Notes under the pieces: model-generated | What the model saw: only the letters and a program-made list of their open reading frames with translations | What the model was told of the DNA's origin: nothing | The model's database searches: none | DNA from: Thalassospira lohafexi | GTDB taxonomy: Bacteria > Pseudomonadota > Alphaproteobacteria > Rhodospirillales > Thalassospiraceae | Length of the DNA stretch: 64,000 nucleotides | Assembly (NCBI RefSeq): GCF_002844275.1 | Contig: NZ_NXGX01000002.1 | Location: forward strand, 558,001 to 622,000 | Reading direction: 5' to 3' | In this document: positions 17,113 through 25,003 of the stretch, in pieces | Numbering within the stretch: position 1 is the stretch's first letter | How the letters are laid out: every line of letters begins with the position of its first letter | Made by a program: the position numbers and the translations under genes

Positions 17113-18399
17113 ATGACCCGCTTTGACCGCAACAGCTTGCGCAAGGCCGTATCAAACCGCACGACGCAGGCGGTCGATGACCTGTGTGCGCTGGTGCGTC
17201 ATGACAGCCTGCTGGGCAACGAAACCTCTGCACAAGGCTGGATTGCCGATCAGTTTGCCGATATGGGCCTTGATGTCGAACGGGTTGCGATTGATATCGA
17301 CGCTCTGCGCGATCAACCAGGATTTTCCCCGCCGGTGATTGATGATTATGACGGACGCGAAAACGTCATTGGCCTGCACCGCCCCAAAAACCCAACCGGG
17401 CGCAGCCTGATCCTTAATGGCCACATGGATGTTGTGCCAACCGGGCCAGCAAACAAATGGCGGCGCGGCCCGTTTGATCCTTATGTCGAGGGTGACTGGC
17501 TTTATGGGCGTGGTGCCGGGGATATGAAGGCCGGGATTATTGCCTATTGCCACGCACTTCGCGCCCTTCACGATATCGGGCTGGAACCCGCCGCACCGGT
17601 GATTTTACAATCGGTTATTGAGGAAGAATGCACGGGCAACGGCGCGCTGGCCTGTCTTCATGCCGGGTATAAGGCCGATTGTGCGATCATTCCCGAACCG
17701 TTCAACCAAACCCTTATGACCGCCCAGCTCGGCGTGATGTGGTTTCAGCTTCATGTGTCGGGTAGCCCGGCGCATGTTCTCGATACCTCGGCGGGCAGCA
17801 ACGCGATTGAAGCGGCCTTTGGCTTCTTTGAAGTTCTTAAAGAAGTCGAAGAAATCTGGAACCATCCAACCCACCGTCATGCCACCTATGGCGCGCATGT
17901 TCATCCGGTGAACTTTAATCTTGGCAAAATTGACGGCGGCGAATGGGCATCAACCGTACCGCCGGTATGCACTGCCGACATCCGGGTTGGGTTTTACCCG
18001 GGCATGGAACTTGAAAAAGTCCGCGAAACGATTGAGGCGGTTAAACAAAGTGCGATTGACAACCACCCGGCGTGCAAGGGTGCGTCGTTTGACATCACCT
18101 ATCGCGGGTTTCAGGCCGAAGGATGCGAGATGGATGTCAATCATCCGATGATGACGATGATGGGCGACATCCATCAGGAAGTCACCGGCAACACGATCAA
18201 AAACTATGCCTCAACCGCAACAACCGATGCCCGGTTTTTCCAGATTTACGGCAACATCCCGGCCACCTGTTATGGTCCCAAAGCCGAACGCATTCACGGC
18301 ATTGATGAACGGGTTTCGATTGCCAGCATGATGGAAGTCACCGAGGTCCTTGCCCTGTTTATTGCCGACTGGTGTGGCGTGCAAAAGCGTGCTAGCTAA
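17113..18399 (+). CDS. M20 family deacylase (ArgE/DapE/acetylornithine deacetylase type)
   Basis: 428 residues from the ATG at 17113, which has CGGAGAC 8-15 bases upstream. A longer open frame reaching back to 16915 runs through the previous gene and is not needed. M20 zinc motifs are clear: LNGHMDVVPTGP with the first His and Asp, GRGAGDMKAG with the bridging Asp, and VIEEECTGNG with the catalytic Glu pair. A dimerisation domain lies in the middle and the last zinc His is in the C-terminal part (AERIHGIDERV). It hydrolyses an N-acyl amide of an amino acid. With the HDAC-like enzyme it gives this operon two deacylases of different specificity. Confidence 0.91.
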   Translation: MTRFDRNSLRKAVSNRTTQAVDDLCALVRHDSLLGNETSAQGWIADQFADMGLDVERVAIDIDALRDQPGFSPPVIDDYDGRENVIGLHRPKNPTGRSLILNGHMDVVPTGPANKWRRGPFDPYVEGDWLYGRGAGDMKAGIIAYCHALRALHDIGLEPAAPVILQSVIEEECTGNGALACLHAGYKADCAIIPEPFNQTLMTAQLGVMWFQLHVSGSPAHVLDTSAGSNAIEAAFGFFEVLKEVEEIWNHPTHRHATYGAHVHPVNFNLGKIDGGEWASTVPPVCTADIRVGFYPGMELEKVRETIEAVKQSAIDNHPACKGASFDITYRGFQAEGCEMDVNHPMMTMMGDIHQEVTGNTIKNYASTATTDARFFQIYGNIPATCYGPKAERIHGIDERVSIASMMEVTEVLALFIADWCGVQKRAS

Positions 18400-18403
18400 T
18401 TAG

Positions 18404-18418
18404 TATTATTGAATAATA
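18404..18418. repeat. AT-only palindrome TATTATT-G-AATAATA
   Basis: A perfect 7-bp inverted repeat around one G in the 46-base gap between the M20 deacylase and the RidA gene. It is all A/T apart from the centre and stands out from the GC-rich surroundings. It may be an operator or an extra promoter element for the ridA-like gene. Confidence 0.4.
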
Positions 18419-18445
18419 TATACTAAACCCCACAAGGAGAGTTTC

Positions 18446-18793
18446 ATGACCATTCAACGTTTTCACACCGGCCCACGCATGAGCCAGGCCGTTGTCCATG
18501 GCGACACCATCTATCTTGCCGGTCAAGTTGGCGATGCCAACAGCGACATCACCAACCAGACCAAAGAATGTCTGGCAAAGGTTGATGCCCTTCTGGCCGA
18601 ATGCGGTTCGAGCAAAGAAAACATCCTGTCGACCACCATCTGGCTGGCCGACATGAAAGATTTCGCCGCCATGAATGCGGTTTGGGATGCATGGGTTCCG
18701 CAGGGTCACACCCCGGGCCGTGCCTGTGGCGAAGCCAAACTTGCCACCCCTGATTTTCTGGTCGAATTCATGATTATTGCGGCAAAGCCGTAA
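18446..18793 (+). CDS. RidA family protein (enamine/imine deaminase), last gene of the LysR operon
   Basis: 115 residues, the usual RidA/YjgF size. The deaminase arginine is retained in the TPGRACGEAKLA segment (about 91-102), where active RidA proteins have an Arg after Pro-x. The C-terminus ends FMIIAAKP, like the IEIEAIA strand of the family. It hydrolyses reactive enamine/imine products to keto compounds plus ammonia, matching the FAD oxidoreductase two genes upstream. AAGGAGA precedes the ATG, and a strong terminator follows the stop, closing the operon. Confidence 0.9.
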   Translation: MTIQRFHTGPRMSQAVVHGDTIYLAGQVGDANSDITNQTKECLAKVDALLAECGSSKENILSTTIWLADMKDFAAMNAVWDAWVPQGHTPGRACGEAKLATPDFLVEFMIIAAKP

Positions 18794-18810
18794 TATTTAA
18801 CGACCAACAA

Positions 18811-18845
18811 AAAACGCCCGGCAGAGCAATCTGGCCGGGCGTTTT
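18811..18845. terminator. Bidirectional rho-independent terminator
   Basis: AAAACGCCCGGC (18811-18822) pairs perfectly with GCCGGGCGTTTT (18834-18845), with an 11-nt loop and TGTTTT after it. It lies between the end of the LysR-controlled operon (plus) and the hydrolase-OsmC gene (minus) and can serve both. Confidence 0.9.
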
Positions 18846-18871
18846 GTTTTAAGCGATCCATGCTGATATGT

Positions 18872-20104
18872 TCAGGCGCGTTCTTCGCGGGTCACGATCA
18901 AGGATTTGGCTTCAAGTGTGCGATGCACCGGGCATTTATCGGCAATTTCCAAAAGCTTTGCCCTAGTTGCATCATCAAGATCACCGACGAAGGTGATCTT
19001 GCGTTCGAACCGGTCAATCTTGCCGCCTTTTTGCGTATGTTCCTCGGCACACTCCGCACAATCATCGGCATGAATTTTATCATGCAGGATTTCGACCCGC
19101 ACAGCTTCAAGCGGGATGTTTTTATGGTCCGCATACATCCGAACCGTCATCACCGTGCAACTGCCAAGGGCGGCTGACAAAAACTCATAGGGTGACGGGC
19201 CGCTGTCAAACCCGCCGACATTTTCCGGCTCATCGGCCAACATGCGATGACGCCCGGCCATCACCATCGCCTGAAACTTGCCCTGCCCGGTTTCGCGCAC
19301 GACAACACCGTTGCCGATGTCATTTTCCACCGCTTTATCGGCGGGAATATACCGCCCCGCCCAAGCCGCAATCACCGATGCGGCATACTCCGCATTCGCC
19401 GGATCACGCAGCAAATGATCGGCATCATCAAGGGATACAAAGCTTTTGGGATGCTTGGCCGCGTCAAAGATTTTCGCCGCATTTTCAATCCCGACGGTTT
19501 GATCCATCGGCGCATGTAAAACCAGAAGCGCCTTGCGCATCTGACCAACCGCGCGCGCAAGATCATGATTGGCAAGATCATCGACAAACTGGCGCTTGAT
19601 CACGAACGACCGCCCGCCGAGCGAGACTTCCGCCTCACCGTTGTTTTTAATGTCGTCAAGATGGGCGGCAAAGTTATGCGTTACGTGATCAACATCGGCT
19701 GGTGCGCCAATCGTCGCGATTGCCGTTGCTTCGGGCACGCGGTCGGCAACGGCCAGAACCGCCGCCCCGCCCAACGAATGCCCGATCAAAAGCTTCGGTG
19801 CCTCAAATTCATCACGCAAAAAGTCCGCCGCCCGTTCAAGATCATCAAGGTTCGATGTAAAATTGGTCGAGGCAAAATCACCGCTTGATCCCCCAAGCCC
19901 GGTAAAATCAAACCGCAGCACCCCGATGCCTTGCAAGGTCAGGGCTTCGGCAATTTTGCGCGCCGCACTTAAATCCTTGGTACAGGTAAAGCAATGGGCA
20001 AACAGGGCATAAGCCTTTACCGGCCCGGTCGGCATATCAAGCCTTGCTGCCAGCTTGGCACCATGGGCGCCGTCAAAAGTCAGTTTAACGGGTTTTCCGA
20101 GCAT
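18872..20104 (-). CDS. Alpha/beta hydrolase - OsmC fusion protein
   Basis: 410 residues. The N-terminal two-thirds (about 1-255) is a serine alpha/beta hydrolase with the oxyanion HCFTCTKD segment, the nucleophile elbow GHSLGGAAV and a late His in DADHLL. The C-terminal third (about 265-410) is an OsmC/Ohr-like domain with SPYEFLSAALGSCTVMTVRMYA and CPVHRTLE, whose two cysteines are the peroxidatic pair of OsmC. This fusion is a known bacterial family whose biological substrate is, to my knowledge, not settled. OsmC domains reduce organic peroxides. It stands alone between terminator and promoter. Confidence 0.9.
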   Translation of the reverse strand: MLGKPVKLTFDGAHGAKLAARLDMPTGPVKAYALFAHCFTCTKDLSAARKIAEALTLQGIGVLRFDFTGLGGSSGDFASTNFTSNLDDLERAADFLRDEFEAPKLLIGHSLGGAAVLAVADRVPEATAIATIGAPADVDHVTHNFAAHLDDIKNNGEAEVSLGGRSFVIKRQFVDDLANHDLARAVGQMRKALLVLHAPMDQTVGIENAAKIFDAAKHPKSFVSLDDADHLLRDPANAEYAASVIAAWAGRYIPADKAVENDIGNGVVVRETGQGKFQAMVMAGRHRMLADEPENVGGFDSGPSPYEFLSAALGSCTVMTVRMYADHKNIPLEAVRVEILHDKIHADDCAECAEEHTQKGGKIDRFERKITFVGDLDDATRAKLLEIADKCPVHRTLEAKSLIVTREERA

Positions 20105-20203
20105 CGACAGTCTCCGACCAAGGCAATGAACAAAACGAACTTTTATCTTACGTCACACACGATAAGATTGCAGTAGCGCCACCACCGTAACACGGAAATT
20201 TTA

Positions 20204-20716
20204 ATGACCATTCTGCAAACACCGCGCACCATCGTGCGTCAGGCAACCCTTGATGATGCTGCATTTGTCATCGAATTGCTTAATGAGCCGGGCTGGATAC
20301 GCTTTATCGGGGACCGCGACATCCATGATCTTGATGCGGCGCGTGCCTATATCCACGAACGGCTGCTTTCAAGTTACGCAAAACACGGTTTTGGAAGCTA
20401 TGTCACATGTGAAAAATCAACTGGCAAACAGATCGGTCTGATCGGCTTTGTCAAACGCGATACCCTTGATGCACCCGACATCGGCTATGCCGTTTGCCAA
20501 GCCCATCAGGGCAAGGGATATGCCTTTGAAGTCTGTCAGGCATTGATGCAGCACGGATGGGAAAATCTTGGCTTTGATCAGCTGTATGGCTATTGCCTGC
20601 CCGACAATGTTGCATCGGTCAACTTGCTGGAAAAACTTGGCATGACATATCTGCGCGACGAAGACGTCAATCAATCCGATGAGATGTGTCGACTTTACAG
20701 GGCAACCCACCCATAA
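20204..20716 (+). CDS. GNAT family N-acetyltransferase (RimJ/RimL-like)
   Basis: 170 residues. It has the RimJ-type pattern of an N-terminal TPRTIVRQATLDDA strand, the acetyl-CoA loop in AVCQAHQGKGYAFEVCQALM (about 95-114) and the C-terminal DNVASVNLLEKLGM. These proteins acetylate an alpha-amine, often on ribosomal proteins, antibiotics or small metabolites. The context gives no substrate. A terminator follows directly. Confidence 0.88.
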   Translation: MTILQTPRTIVRQATLDDAAFVIELLNEPGWIRFIGDRDIHDLDAARAYIHERLLSSYAKHGFGSYVTCEKSTGKQIGLIGFVKRDTLDAPDIGYAVCQAHQGKGYAFEVCQALMQHGWENLGFDQLYGYCLPDNVASVNLLEKLGMTYLRDEDVNQSDEMCRLYRATHP

Positions 20717-20741
20717 ATCTGGCACCGTCAGCCCCAAGAAA

Positions 20742-20772
20742 AAACCCCGCATCTGGCAAAAATGCGGGGTTT
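20742..20772. terminator. Rho-independent terminator (bidirectional)
   Basis: AAACCCCGCAT (20742-20752) pairs with ATGCGGGGTTT (20762-20772) around a 9-nt loop, with A-rich and T-rich flanks. It separates the convergent acetyltransferase and thioesterase genes. Confidence 0.88.
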
Positions 20773-20775
20773 ATA

Positions 20776-21273
20776 TTATTTGCGCCGAATGCCGATCTTG
20801 CGCCCGACACCTGACGGAATTTCAAGGCCCGCGTGCGCATCCTTGATCTTGTTCAGTGTCACCATGATATCATCGGGAAACGGTGCGGAACGCCGCTGTT
20901 CCATATTGATATGCATGGTGATGATTTCGTTGGTCGATGCCAACCAACCCTCGGTCCCATGACGCATTTCATGATACATGTGAATGCGTTTCGGATCGCA
21001 ATCCAGCACGCGCGTATGGATCACAAACGGCGCATCAAGGTGAATTTCGCGGTCATAGGTCACATGCATTTCAAGACCAAACGTCGATCCGCCGCGCTCC
21101 TTGGGATAGGTTGCCCCCATCCCGACCGCGTTTAAAAACGCCATCGACCCCAGATCAAACGCCACCACGTAATAGCCGACATTCATATGGCCATTAAAAT
21201 CAATCCATTCCGGTTTGATCGTGCCGCGATATGCCTCAAGCGGTTGTGGCGCAAAAAGATCCGTACTGATCAT
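20776..21273 (-). CDS. Acyl-CoA thioesterase, 4HBT hot-dog fold
   Basis: 165 residues of the hot-dog thioesterase family. WIDFNGHMNVGYYVVAFD (about 24-41) carries the Asp/Asn-Gly-His motif of 4-hydroxybenzoyl-CoA thioesterase-type enzymes, with the catalytic Asp in the DFNGHMN box. It hydrolyses an acyl-CoA to the acid. Its ATG overlaps the end of the ornithine-cyclodeaminase-like gene by 4 bases, so the two are co-translated. No specific substrate is indicated. Confidence 0.87.
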   Translation of the reverse strand: MISTDLFAPQPLEAYRGTIKPEWIDFNGHMNVGYYVVAFDLGSMAFLNAVGMGATYPKERGGSTFGLEMHVTYDREIHLDAPFVIHTRVLDCDPKRIHMYHEMRHGTEGWLASTNEIITMHINMEQRRSAPFPDDIMVTLNKIKDAHAGLEIPSGVGRKIGIRRK

Positions 21274-22211
21274 TTCCCGACGGCCTTGACCACGGCAACG
21301 GCGGCAGCGAAATCTTCCAGCGAATGACCAACCGATTTAAACACCGTGCATTCACCGTCACTTTCGCGGCCCTTGACCTCACCGCGCGTCAGGCCAAACA
21401 GATCGCCAATAATATCGGATTTTGCAATCGCACCACTGTCGATTGCCTGCACCACATCACCGCCCTCGGCACTCGCGCCCTCAAAACTATCGACATAGAT
21501 GCGGCATTTTTTCATCACCGCATCATCGGTTTCGCGCATGGTCGGTTTAAACGCCCCCACCAGATCAACATGGGTGCCATCACGCAACCAATCGCCACGC
21601 ACCAGCGCCTCGGTCGAAAGCGTCGCACATGAAATCAGATCAGCTGCTTTACATGCACCTTCAAGATCATCCGTACCGGTGGCATTAAAGCCAAGTTCGG
21701 CAATCTCGCCCGCAAGCTTGTTTGCCTTATCGCCATTGCGATTCCAGATTGTGACATTCTTGATCGGACGAACCGATGCGTGTGCGCGGATCAATTGCGG
21801 TGCCATCGCCCCCGACCCGACCATCACCATGTCGGTGGTGTCTTTACGCGCAAGGTAATCCGCGGCCAGTGCCGATGCCGCCGCCGTGCGGCGCGTGGTC
21901 AATTTGGTGCCATCAATCACCGCCGATGGCTGCCCGGTCACCGCATCAAGCAGGATATAGGTTCCCGACACCGCCGGAAGGTTCCGCGCCGAATTCCCCG
22001 GCACCACGGCGGCGACCTTCACCCCCGCTGCACCATCTTTTTGCCAGGCGGGCATAATCAGGAAGGTCGCATCATCCTCGTTACTGCGTTCCATGTTGAA
22101 ATGACTGCGCAGCGGCGCCTCACAACCATGGGCAAACCCGTCACGAAGGGCTTCGACCAGATCACGGGGCGAAACAAACTTGTCGATATCTTCTGCCGAA
22201 ACGAAACGCAT
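21270..22211 (-). CDS. Ornithine cyclodeaminase / mu-crystallin family protein
   Basis: 313 residues from the ATG at 22211, preceded by an AGGAAGG ribosome site. A longer start at 22274 lacks support. The substrate Arg and Lys motifs of the OCD family are visible (RSHFNMERS; GTKLTTRRTAAASALAADYLA), as is the NAD-binding GSGAMAPQLIRAHA (about 133-146). Family members cyclodeaminate ornithine to proline or act as ketimine, lysine or alanine dehydrogenases. It is coupled to the thioesterase gene by a 4-bp overlap. Which reaction applies cannot be read from the sequence. Confidence 0.88.
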   Translation of the reverse strand: MRFVSAEDIDKFVSPRDLVEALRDGFAHGCEAPLRSHFNMERSNEDDATFLIMPAWQKDGAAGVKVAAVVPGNSARNLPAVSGTYILLDAVTGQPSAVIDGTKLTTRRTAAASALAADYLARKDTTDMVMVGSGAMAPQLIRAHASVRPIKNVTIWNRNGDKANKLAGEIAELGFNATGTDDLEGACKAADLISCATLSTEALVRGDWLRDGTHVDLVGAFKPTMRETDDAVMKKCRIYVDSFEGASAEGGDVVQAIDSGAIAKSDIIGDLFGLTRGEVKGRESDGECTVFKSVGHSLEDFAAAVAVVKAVGK

Positions 22212-22337
22212 GAGCCTTCCTGTATAACTATTTTTGATTTCAGTGTGGTAGCGGCCTCTTTTATACCACGTCACACCGTCTCAGTCACAGGAAGACCGTT
22301 GGATTTTATGCTGTTTTTCAGGGGTTCTTCAGAAGGT

Positions 22338-23189
22338 TTACGGCTGTAAAAACCGTTTGAGATGGCCAAACAGTGATCCTGTGCCCAGAAAAACTTCTTC
22401 AAGCACGGTAAAGTGGTTCGCACCCCACGCCTTATAGACCGGAACGGTCAGGCCAGAACGCCTGCAATATGCGGCATAGGCATCACTTTGCCGAACAAAT
22501 TCCGGGCTTTCATTGCCGCCAACAATTGCCATCATTTTCACATCCAGCGGCACCGCATCAAGCATCGGTGAATTGTCCGCCGCCGATGCTTCATCAAGGC
22601 GGATATCATCATTCATCGTTGTATGGCGCACCGGTTCAAGGTCAAACACACCTGAAATCGGCACCACGGCACAAAACGGGTTGGGATCGCCAAGGATATC
22701 TTCCCAGTCACAGGACGCCAGTCGCGCAACAATCTGCCCACCGGCCGAATGACCAGAAATTGAAATCCGGTCCTGATCGCCGTTAAACTCACCCACATGC
22801 TGATAGACATATTTCACGCAACGCACCGCTTGCTGGGTGATGTCGGCAACCGTCACATCGGGACATAAATCGTAATTTGCACAAATCACCGTAAAGCCCG
22901 CCGCCACCAAATCACGGGCGACAAAGGCATAATCCTTTTTGTCCTGACTGCGCCAATAGCCGCCGTGGAAAAAGATATGTACTGGTGCGCCTGTATCGGC
23001 CGACAGAAACACATCCATGGTTTCTTTTGGCCCGTCGCCAAAACGGACATCGATCTTAGGTTTGAGTTGTGCCCGCGTCTCATCAGACAATTTCACGAAC
23101 CGGTCGAAATGGGTCATGAACTCCGGCACGGTTTCGCGCGGATTATATTGCCATTCCAATTCTGCTGCTGTGAAACCGCCCCAACTCAT
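22338..23189 (-). CDS. Alpha/beta hydrolase, arylformamidase/HSL-like
   Basis: 283 residues from the ATG at 23189, which has GAGGTGG 4 bases upstream. The oxyanion motif HIFFHGGYW and the nucleophile elbow SGHSAGGQ match the hormone-sensitive-lipase group, and best the animal-type kynurenine formamidases. The late AWGANHFTVLEE supplies the catalytic His. The likely activity is hydrolysis of an aryl formamide or short ester. It is upstream of, and on the same strand as, the OCD-thioesterase pair (126-base gap), so they may share transcripts. No other kynurenine gene is present. Confidence 0.85.
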   Translation of the reverse strand: MSWGGFTAAELEWQYNPRETVPEFMTHFDRFVKLSDETRAQLKPKIDVRFGDGPKETMDVFLSADTGAPVHIFFHGGYWRSQDKKDYAFVARDLVAAGFTVICANYDLCPDVTVADITQQAVRCVKYVYQHVGEFNGDQDRISISGHSAGGQIVARLASCDWEDILGDPNPFCAVVPISGVFDLEPVRHTTMNDDIRLDEASAADNSPMLDAVPLDVKMMAIVGGNESPEFVRQSDAYAAYCRRSGLTVPVYKAWGANHFTVLEEVFLGTGSLFGHLKRFLQP

Positions 23190-23385
23190 CCGCCACCTCG
23201 AATTTACGGGTCTGTCTTGTATACGATTGACTATTCTACAACGATCTTTGTTTAATTTTTGACCATTTGCAAACACTTCACATGCGCTCTACGTATTTTT
23301 TGCACTCAATGGCCAACAATGATTGAACCTACCCGACCGGAATGCGAAAATGTGTGAAAGCAATTTCAGATCAACTGGATAGATC

Positions 23386-23880
23386 ATGACGACTGCCCCA
23401 AATCAAAGCCCGTTCCCCGCATCCGACCTTGATCGCAATCAGATTTGGCACATGCTGGTCCCGCGCGACATTGCCGCCTTCGTCGCCGCCGACTGGTCTA
23501 TGGTCAAAGATGATTTCAAGGCCGATGGGTTTTACGCGATTGATGCCGGTACGTCCGATGATCCCGACGTATGGAAAATGATGTTCCCCGACCTTACCGC
23601 TTACCGGGACGAATGGCTGCGCCAAGCAGTTGCGGCCAAGGAAGTGCCCTATGCCGAAGACCTCTATACGGCGGTCTTTCGCGCCACCACGCTTGATAAA
23701 ATCGACATCACCGGCAACCGTGCGCTGGTCCGCAAACATTTTAACGGGCGCATAAAAAAAGCAGACGGATCCGAAGACCGTCTGCTTTGGAAAACCCATT
23801 ATTACTGCGAAAAACAAGATAGTGGTAAATGGCTGATTACCGGATTTACCGGCTATCTGCCCAATCACGATCCGGCTTAA
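23386..23880 (+). CDS. SnoaL-like / NTF2-fold protein, function unknown
   Basis: 164 residues with the cone-shaped NTF2/SnoaL-like pattern: N-terminal helices with HMLVPRDIAAFVAADWSMV, then strands ending in THYYCEKQDSGKWLITGFTGYLP. Such proteins are small ligand-binding domains or isomerase/cyclase-like enzymes. No signal peptide or catalytic motif is convincing. It is transcribed alone towards, and ends 5 bases before, the PLP enzyme gene on the other strand. I cannot assign a function. Confidence 0.7.
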   Translation: MTTAPNQSPFPASDLDRNQIWHMLVPRDIAAFVAADWSMVKDDFKADGFYAIDAGTSDDPDVWKMMFPDLTAYRDEWLRQAVAAKEVPYAEDLYTAVFRATTLDKIDITGNRALVRKHFNGRIKKADGSEDRLLWKTHYYCEKQDSGKWLITGFTGYLPNHDPA

Positions 23881-23885
23881 TCGCC

Positions 23886-24956
23886 TTAAAGAACCTTGCC
23901 GCGCGCCGCGACATCAACGGTTTTGATGGTATCCCCTCGCACCAGATGCACCTGATCAAGCATATTGCTAACCACACAAACATGGTTGGGAATGATTTCG
24001 ATCCGTTCGCCAATTTCAAATGGCGTCAAATCCGGCTCGAAATGCAAAACACCGTGTTCTTCGGAAAGGCCAACCACATCGACCTCGGGATGGCCGACGA
24101 CATAGCCAAATCCTTCAAGCCCCAAAAGATCGGACGTCAGGACCTTTGACCCGGCATCAATCACGGCCCGCCCCGGCGCCGGAAGCGACACCACCTCGGC
24201 CACAACCCGCAACGCGCAATCGTCTTCACCGCACACATCGCGCGCCATCAACGACCGGTCGTTATAGATATACGTCCCGATGCGATGCTCGGTGACATGG
24301 GCAACTTCGTGCGCCTTCCACATATCTGGCGTCCCGCCGGAACTTCTGATCGGGCAGGCAATGCCAAGCCCGTCAAGCAACGCCATCACATCGCCAAAAA
24401 ATCCACCGACCTTGGGGCCACCGCCAGCCGACGGATAGGTCATCAAACCGGCAAAGGACACACCGGGCAAGCTTTCAATTTTCTGCGCCAGTGCCACCGC
24501 CGCCTTTGGCGTTTGAACCCCGCAACGCCCGCCACCGGTGTCACATTCGACCAGGATTTCAAGCGGCTTGTCACTATCGGCAAAAGCACGCGAAAGCCCC
24601 TCGACCACGGCCGTATTATCGGCCACCACGCGTAGCGTTTTCACCCGATCAAACAACGCGCGCAGGCGTGCCAGTTTTCGGGTCCCCAGCACGTTATAGG
24701 TCAAAAGGATGTCATCAAGCCCGGCATCGGCCATGACTTCGGCCTCGCCGATTTTTTGGCAGGTAATACCCTTGGCCCCGGCGGCCAGTTGCTGTTTGGC
24801 GAATGCCGGGATTTTGTGGGTTTTGATGTGCGGGCGCAATGCAATCCCATGTTTATCGCAATAGGCCTGATAGGCATTTACGTTGCGGTCCACGGTATCA
24901 AGATTGATCACCGCACATGGGGTATCAAGTTCAGGATATTGCGGCGAGCGGGTCAT
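23886..24956 (-). CDS. PLP-dependent D-amino-acid dehydratase/aldolase family protein (DSD-type metal site)
   Basis: 356 residues of the fold-type III D-threonine aldolase / D-serine dehydratase family. The Schiff-base lysine is Lys45 in RPHIKTHK, at the same number as in chicken D-serine dehydratase as I recall it. The metal site is His325-x-Cys327 (PNHVC), which is the zinc pair of D-serine dehydratases; D-threonine aldolases have His-x-Asp. This argues for a dehydratase acting on a D-configured 2-amino-3-hydroxy acid. It is the last gene of the TRAP 2 operon and probably acts on the imported compound. D-glucosaminate or a related amino-sugar acid fits the neighbouring KDG-type kinase. Confidence 0.88.
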   Translation of the reverse strand: MTRSPQYPELDTPCAVINLDTVDRNVNAYQAYCDKHGIALRPHIKTHKIPAFAKQQLAAGAKGITCQKIGEAEVMADAGLDDILLTYNVLGTRKLARLRALFDRVKTLRVVADNTAVVEGLSRAFADSDKPLEILVECDTGGGRCGVQTPKAAVALAQKIESLPGVSFAGLMTYPSAGGGPKVGGFFGDVMALLDGLGIACPIRSSGGTPDMWKAHEVAHVTEHRIGTYIYNDRSLMARDVCGEDDCALRVVAEVVSLPAPGRAVIDAGSKVLTSDLLGLEGFGYVVGHPEVDVVGLSEEHGVLHFEPDLTPFEIGERIEIIPNHVCVVSNMLDQVHLVRGDTIKTVDVAARGKVL

Positions 24957-25003
24957 AAAAACCGTCCTTCATTTTCGGTGGTGACGCGACGGGCATTTGA
25001 TCA

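Noticed and set aside
18872-20104. Hydrolase-OsmC fusion as a novel architecture
   Set aside because: This fusion is a known and widespread bacterial family, so it is annotated but not reported as new.
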